From JAKQIM01 sp964633225 (GTDB taxonomy: Bacteria; Chloroflexota; Anaerolineae; Anaerolineales; UBA4823), in assembly GCA_964633225.1 (NCBI GenBank), contig CAZWFQ010000058.1:1-20102 (forward strand): 20,102 nucleotides of DNA. Direction: 5' to 3'. This document shows positions 16,662-20,102 of the stretch, in pieces. Position 1 is the first letter of the stretch, and the number at the start of each line of letters is the position of its first letter. The position numbers were made by a program, and so were the translations under genes. The notes below the pieces were generated by a model. It ran no database searches and was not told the DNA's origin. It saw only the letters and a list, made by a program, of their open reading frames with translations.

Positions 16662-17042
16662 ATGCCCTATAAAGTTCTTTACATAGAGGATAACCCCGAC
16701 AACATGCAATTGGTGCAACGGGCCATGGAAGCAAAAGGGTATAAATTTTTATCCGCTGTCAACGGACTCGATGGCCTAAGGGTAGCCGAAGAACAGCAGC
16801 CCAATATTATCTTACTGGACATTAATTTACCTGATATTGATGGGTATGAGGTAGCCCGCCGATTGCGAGACACCAGTGTCAGCGGCATGTTGTACGTGCC
16901 GATAATCGCGATCACAGCAAACGCGCTTAAAGGAGATGCTGAGAAAGCGTTGGAAGCTGGCTGCGACTTGTATATGTCTAAGCCCATCAACATTCGTGAA
17001 CTTTGGCTCCGGGTTCAGGCTTTTTTACCCAAGGTGGAGTAA
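16662..17042 (+). CDS. Single-domain response regulator (CheY/DivK-like)
   Basis: This is a 126-residue receiver domain with nothing attached. The acidic pair Glu9-Asp10, phospho-acceptor Asp53 in LLDINLPDIDG, Thr85 in AITAN and Lys107 in MSKP are all present, so it should be phosphorylated normally. With no output domain, it must act by binding another protein or by passing phosphate on. The three kinases of the operon (259, 2083 and 14491) are candidate donors, with the adjacent one most likely. It is the last gene of the signalling operon; a 236-base gap and a new promoter follow. Its sequence is of the kind often found next to hybrid kinases in GAF-rich bacteria. Neither its target nor its physiological output can be read from the sequence. 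Confidence 0.93.
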   Translation: MPYKVLYIEDNPDNMQLVQRAMEAKGYKFLSAVNGLDGLRVAEEQQPNIILLDINLPDIDGYEVARRLRDTSVSGMLYVPIIAITANALKGDAEKALEAGCDLYMSKPINIRELWLRVQAFLPKVE

Positions 17043-17172
17043 TTCCGGGTTATATCGCGCCCATCCAAGAATGCACAGAGTGCCGGTAGTGTTTTGATTT
17101 GAATGCTACTCAAACATTCTAAGGCCCCATCAAGACTGCTATTAAACAGTTTTCCACCCGATGAAAGTCACA

Positions 17173-17201
17173 TTGACTATGCTCCTAAATCGGGATACAC
17201 T
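17173..17201 (+). promoter_or_regulatory. Candidate sigma70-type promoter of aminotransferase-pckA
   Basis: TTGACT (17173-17178) and TACACT (17196-17201) are separated by exactly 17 bases and match the -35 and -10 consensus at five and four of six positions. Transcription would start near 17208, giving a leader of about 70 bases that carries the hairpin at 17223-17243. No other candidate of this quality is seen in the gap. Confidence 0.5.
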
Positions 17202-17222
17202 GACTTAATCATCTTCCCAACA

Positions 17223-17243
17223 GCCAGGCACAAAATGCCTGGC
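17223..17243 (+). promoter_or_regulatory. Perfect 8-bp hairpin in the aminotransferase leader
   Basis: GCCAGGCA (17223-17230) and TGCCTGGC (17236-17243) form a perfect GC-rich stem around the loop CAAAA. It lies about 15 bases after the predicted transcription start and 35 before the ATG. No T-run follows, so it is not an intrinsic terminator. It could be an operator just downstream of the promoter or an mRNA-stabilising 5' stem. Confidence 0.45.
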
Positions 17244-17278
17244 ATTCATGTTCGCACAATTGAGGAGAAAACCAACTT

Positions 17279-18511
17279 ATGAGAATCAGTAAACTTGCGG
17301 GGGCAATTGCTGAATCACCCACGCTCGCACTTAACGAAGAAGCTCGACTTTTGCGAGAAAAAGGGGAACCCGTCATCAATATGGGCATCGGCGAGCCCAA
17401 AAATAAAACTCCTCTTTCCGCAATCTTAAGCTCGAGTGCAAAGCTGACGACTGGAGATGTCAAATATACCCCGCCCGATGGAGTTCCGTCGCTAAAGAAA
17501 GCAATTATTCGTTATACCGAAGAAAACTACAATCGAGTGGCTTCTCCGGCGAATGTAATTGTCTCGGCGGGTGCTAAACAATCACTTTTTAACATCTTAT
17601 ACAGCATCGTAGACCACCAAGATGAGGTGATTATCCTGGCGCCGTATTGGGTAAGCTACCCCGAGATGATCAAAATGGTTCACGGTGTGCCAGTAGTTGT
17701 TACGCCACCCGAATATACATTCCACCCGCGCATTGAAGATATTGAACGCGCTGTGACTTCAAAAACCCGGGCAATCATCGTCAACAGTCCCAATAACCCT
17801 TCCGGGGCCATGCTTTCGAGCGAATTTCTTGCACAAATAGTAGCGCTTTGCGAGAGCAAAGATATTTATTTGATCATGGATGATATCTATCACAAGCTTG
17901 TTTTCGGTGATAACAAGTGGGAGCCGGCATATAAATATACGAAGCGCGACATTGACAGCTCAATGATCATCACAGTCAATGGGGTCTCGAAGACGTATGG
18001 TATGACGGGCTTTCGAATTGGTTGGGTTGTTGCAAACCGGGAATTGGTCAAGGTGATGAGCAATGTGCAGGGTCAAATCACATCTTGCACGTCTGGCGTT
18101 GTACAGGCGGGTGCCGAAGGTGCCCTGACTGGAGCGCAAGGAATTGTTGAAGGCTTGCGCCAAACTTTTGAAAACAACCGTAAGGTGGCCGTTCAAGAGT
18201 TGAGGTCTTTCAACGGGATAAAGCTTATTCCTCCGCAAGGCGCGTTTTATTGTCTACCAGATTTTCGTGCTTATCTCCCTTCTGCGCTAGCGCAAAACTC
18301 AGTGGAACTTTCTCGTTTCATTCTAAAAAAGGCATTAGTCGTTACCGTACCTGGGAAAGAATTTGGTATGGAGGGCCACCTCCGCTTAAGCTTTGCGGGC
18401 AGTGTGAAAGACGTGAAAGAAGGAATTGAACGCATAAAATGGGTCTTGGACCCCACATCACCTAGCGAAATCACTATTGGCGATCGGAGACTTGTGAGGA
18501 ATTGGTTATGA
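17279..18511 (+). CDS. Aspartate-type PLP aminotransferase (class I, subgroup I-beta)
   Basis: This is a 410-residue fold-type I aminotransferase, probably aspartate plus 2-oxoglutarate to oxaloacetate plus glutamate. Visible PLP-site residues are Lys238 in VSKTYGMTGFRIGW (Schiff base), Asn173 in SPNNPSG, Asp201 and Tyr204 in MDDIYHK, and Arg369 in GHLRLSF, which binds the substrate carboxylate. The segments YTPPDG and PYWVSYPEM are typical of bacterial subgroup I-beta aspartate aminotransferases. Substrate choice within this subgroup (aspartate, aromatic or prephenate) cannot be fixed by eye; the downstream pckA, which uses oxaloacetate, favours aspartate. A C-terminal extension of about 20 residues (from DPTSPSE) follows the usual end. 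The ATG follows GAGGAG by 11 bases. The stop TGA overlaps the pckA start as ATGA, so translation of the two is coupled. Confidence 0.9.
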   Translation: MRISKLAGAIAESPTLALNEEARLLREKGEPVINMGIGEPKNKTPLSAILSSSAKLTTGDVKYTPPDGVPSLKKAIIRYTEENYNRVASPANVIVSAGAKQSLFNILYSIVDHQDEVIILAPYWVSYPEMIKMVHGVPVVVTPPEYTFHPRIEDIERAVTSKTRAIIVNSPNNPSGAMLSSEFLAQIVALCESKDIYLIMDDIYHKLVFGDNKWEPAYKYTKRDIDSSMIITVNGVSKTYGMTGFRIGWVVANRELVKVMSNVQGQITSCTSGVVQAGAEGALTGAQGIVEGLRQTFENNRKVAVQELRSFNGIKLIPPQGAFYCLPDFRAYLPSALAQNSVELSRFILKKALVVTVPGKEFGMEGHLRLSFAGSVKDVKEGIERIKWVLDPTSPSEITIGDRRLVRNWL

Positions 18512-20102
18512 GCAATATTCTAAATATCAAAACCCCTGCCGAAGATCAGGCAGAAGTCCTTAAAAGCGACTATGGACTTGAAAACATTGGCTTATCTCAC
18601 CTGCGAAAGGCATATTGGAATTTACCCACTGAGGCCTTATACGAAGAAATGATCTTTCGCGCGGAAGGAAAGCTTTCGTACCTTGGCCCTGTGGTTGTAA
18701 ATACTGGAAAACACACGGCTCGTGCTGCAAACGACAAATTTATTGTGCGTGAGCCATCCACCGCAGGTAACGTCTGGTGGGGACAGTATAACCGTCCTAT
18801 GGCTCCCGAGAAATTTGATGGCATTTATGGCCGGATGTTAGCTTATTTGCAGGGTCGTGACTTATTTGTCCAGGATTGCTACGGCGGCTCTGATCCCAAA
18901 TTCCGTTTGCCCGTCCGGATCATTACAGAATTCGCTTGGCACAGTTTGTTTGCTCGGAATATGTTTATCAAGCCGAAGACAAGTGAAGAATACAAACAAC
19001 ATGTGCCGGGGTTCACGGTAATCTGCGTTCCTTCGTTCAAAACATCGCCTCAGATAGATGGCACCCCATCAAACACAGTGATTGCGCTTAACTTCCAGCA
19101 GAAACTGTGCATCATCGGGAATACCGGTTATGGTGGCGAAATCAAAAAATCTGTCTTTACGCTACTTAATTACCTGCTTCCGCTCAATGGTATCATGACC
19201 ATGCATTGTTCAGCCAATGTTGGCAAACAAGGCGACTCTGCTTTGTTCTTCGGGTTATCTGGGACAGGTAAAACTTCTCTCTCTGCTGACCCCACGCGTG
19301 GTCTGATTGGCGATGATGAGCACGGCTGGAGCGATGATGGTATATTCAACTTCGAGGATGGTTGCTATGCCAAAGTCATTGGGCTGTCACCCACTGCCGA
19401 ACCCGAGATCTATGCCTGTACCAAACGTTTTGGCACGATCTTGGAAAACGTAGTCTCAGACCCCCTTACCCGACAAATTGATCTGAATGATGCCACGATG
19501 ACAGAGAACACACGTGCATCATATCCGCTGAGTTACATCGGGAATGCCATCCCCGAAAAGATGGCTGGGCACCCCAAAAACATCATCTTCCTGACTTGTG
19601 ATGCATCTGGTGTTATGCCACCGATTGCAAGATTAACCCCTGACCAGGCCTTGTACCACTTCATTTCTGGTTATACGGCCAAAGTTGGCGGCACAGAGCT
19701 TGGCGTAGGCAAAGATCCAGAGATTACGTTCAGTGCCTGCTTTGGGGCACCTTTTATGGTGCATAATCCATCCTACTACGCCAAGCTGCTCAAAAGCAAG
19801 ATCACGCACTATGGCGTTAAGTGCTGGTTGGTAAACACCGGTTGGGTGGGTGGACCATATGGTGTGGGAAAACGGATCAGCATTCGCTATACCCGCGCTT
19901 TGCTCAACGCTGCACTGGAAGGGGAGCTTGATGATGTCGAGTACTATACTGACCCAGTGTTCGGTTTTATGGTCCCAAAGACTTGCCCAAATATCCCCGA
20001 TAACGTACTATATCCGGCGTCATCCTGGCCCAGCGAAGAAGCATACACTGACCGCTATCGCAGCCTGGCATCTCGCTTTATAGATAACTTCAGAAAATTC
20101 GA
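18508..20102 (+). CDS. pckA: ATP-dependent phosphoenolpyruvate carboxykinase, 3' end cut off
   Basis: This gene encodes EC 4.1.1.49, which converts oxaloacetate and ATP to PEP, ADP and CO2. The frame is open to the window edge: 531 full codons, close to the usual total of about 530-540, and the last residues (FIDNFRKF) resemble the family's C-terminus, so only a few codons are missing. The P-loop GLSGTGKT (249-256, Lys255) and kinase-2 motif LIGDDEHGW (Asp269-Asp270) are present, as are the metal and substrate residues in GEIKK (Lys213-Lys214) and MHCSAN (His233). Also visible are ENTRASYPLSYI and NTGWVGGPYGVGKRISI. This is clearly the ATP type and not the GTP type. The usual GRSPKD signature reads ARAAND here, keeping the Arg (Arg72). 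The start overlaps the aminotransferase stop; ATG is the only sensible start. Likely roles are gluconeogenesis or anaplerotic carbon flow from aspartate. Confidence 0.95.
   Translation, partial: MSNILNIKTPAEDQAEVLKSDYGLENIGLSHLRKAYWNLPTEALYEEMIFRAEGKLSYLGPVVVNTGKHTARAANDKFIVREPSTAGNVWWGQYNRPMAPEKFDGIYGRMLAYLQGRDLFVQDCYGGSDPKFRLPVRIITEFAWHSLFARNMFIKPKTSEEYKQHVPGFTVICVPSFKTSPQIDGTPSNTVIALNFQQKLCIIGNTGYGGEIKKSVFTLLNYLLPLNGIMTMHCSANVGKQGDSALFFGLSGTGKTSLSADPTRGLIGDDEHGWSDDGIFNFEDGCYAKVIGLSPTAEPEIYACTKRFGTILENVVSDPLTRQIDLNDATMTENTRASYPLSYIGNAIPEKMAGHPKNIIFLTCDASGVMPPIARLTPDQALYHFISGYTAKVGGTELGVGKDPEITFSACFGAPFMVHNPSYYAKLLKSKITHYGVKCWLVNTGWVGGPYGVGKRISIRYTRALLNAALEGELDDVEYYTDPVFGFMVPKTCPNIPDNVLYPASSWPSEEAYTDRYRSLASRFIDNFRKF

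Larger units (their letters stand above)
17043..17278. other. Intergenic region between signalling and metabolic operons
   Basis: No gene is seen. A convincing intrinsic terminator for the signalling operon is lacking: only weak stems such as GAATG 17101-17105 with CATTC 17115-17119 occur, without a T-run. The right half holds a sigma70-like promoter (17173-17201), a perfect hairpin (17223-17243) and the ribosome binding site GAGGAG (17262-17267) of the aminotransferase. Confidence 0.7.

Noticed and set aside
17101..17119. GAATG/CATTC stem as terminator of the signalling operon
   Set aside because: The stem is only five pairs with a nine-base loop, no T-run follows, and it competes with an overlapping TTTGA/TCAAA stem.

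Overview
The window looks like the chromosome of a Chloroflexota bacterium, most likely an Anaerolineae-type lineage. This is inferred from the very GAF-rich signalling proteins with their typical motif wording (PNPLLPxTKxExAVP, GVLDVQ), the lipoprotein and single-membrane style receptors, and an ATP-dependent PEP carboxykinase next to a subgroup I-beta aminotransferase. No rRNA or other marker gene is present, so the placement is tentative. All supported genes are on the + strand. I see no tRNA, rRNA, CRISPR array, transposase or integrase.

Region 1 (1-258) is a non-coding leader. It holds an extended -10-like promoter, a hairpin followed by six T's, and a strong ribosome binding site that fixes a TTG start at 259.

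Region 2 (259-17042) is one tightly packed signalling operon of nine genes, with gaps of 2-92 bases and two overlaps. In order: a soluble GAF-GAF histidine kinase; a soluble REC-REC-GAF-GAF-PAS histidine kinase; an 8-TM dCache-HAMP-GAF receptor with no kinase; an orphan PotD-like solute-binding lipoprotein; a dCache-HAMP-GAF receptor with no kinase; a 6-TM multi-GAF protein with no kinase; an orphan ParA-type ATPase; a soluble GAF histidine kinase overlapping the ParA gene; and a single-domain response regulator. The membrane proteins have no kinase and the kinases have no membrane segments. I infer a split sensory array in which receptors and kinases meet through shared GAF and coiled-coil modules, with ParA possibly positioning the array. 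No DNA-binding, GGDEF, EAL or HD-GYP output domain is encoded.

Region 3 (17043-17278) is non-coding and carries a good sigma70-like promoter and a perfect 8-bp hairpin. Region 4 (17279-20102) is a two-gene metabolic operon: an aspartate-type aminotransferase whose stop codon overlaps the start of pckA. Together they would convert aspartate to oxaloacetate and then PEP. pckA runs off the right edge within a few residues of its expected end.

The features most likely to be new are the ParA/kinase pair with a ParB-like basic N-terminal peptide on the kinase, a duplicated short GAF-like module (GW..YL...GY.Y) shared by the genes on both sides of ParA, and a common C-terminal 'half-GAF' tail on the three kinase-less receptors.
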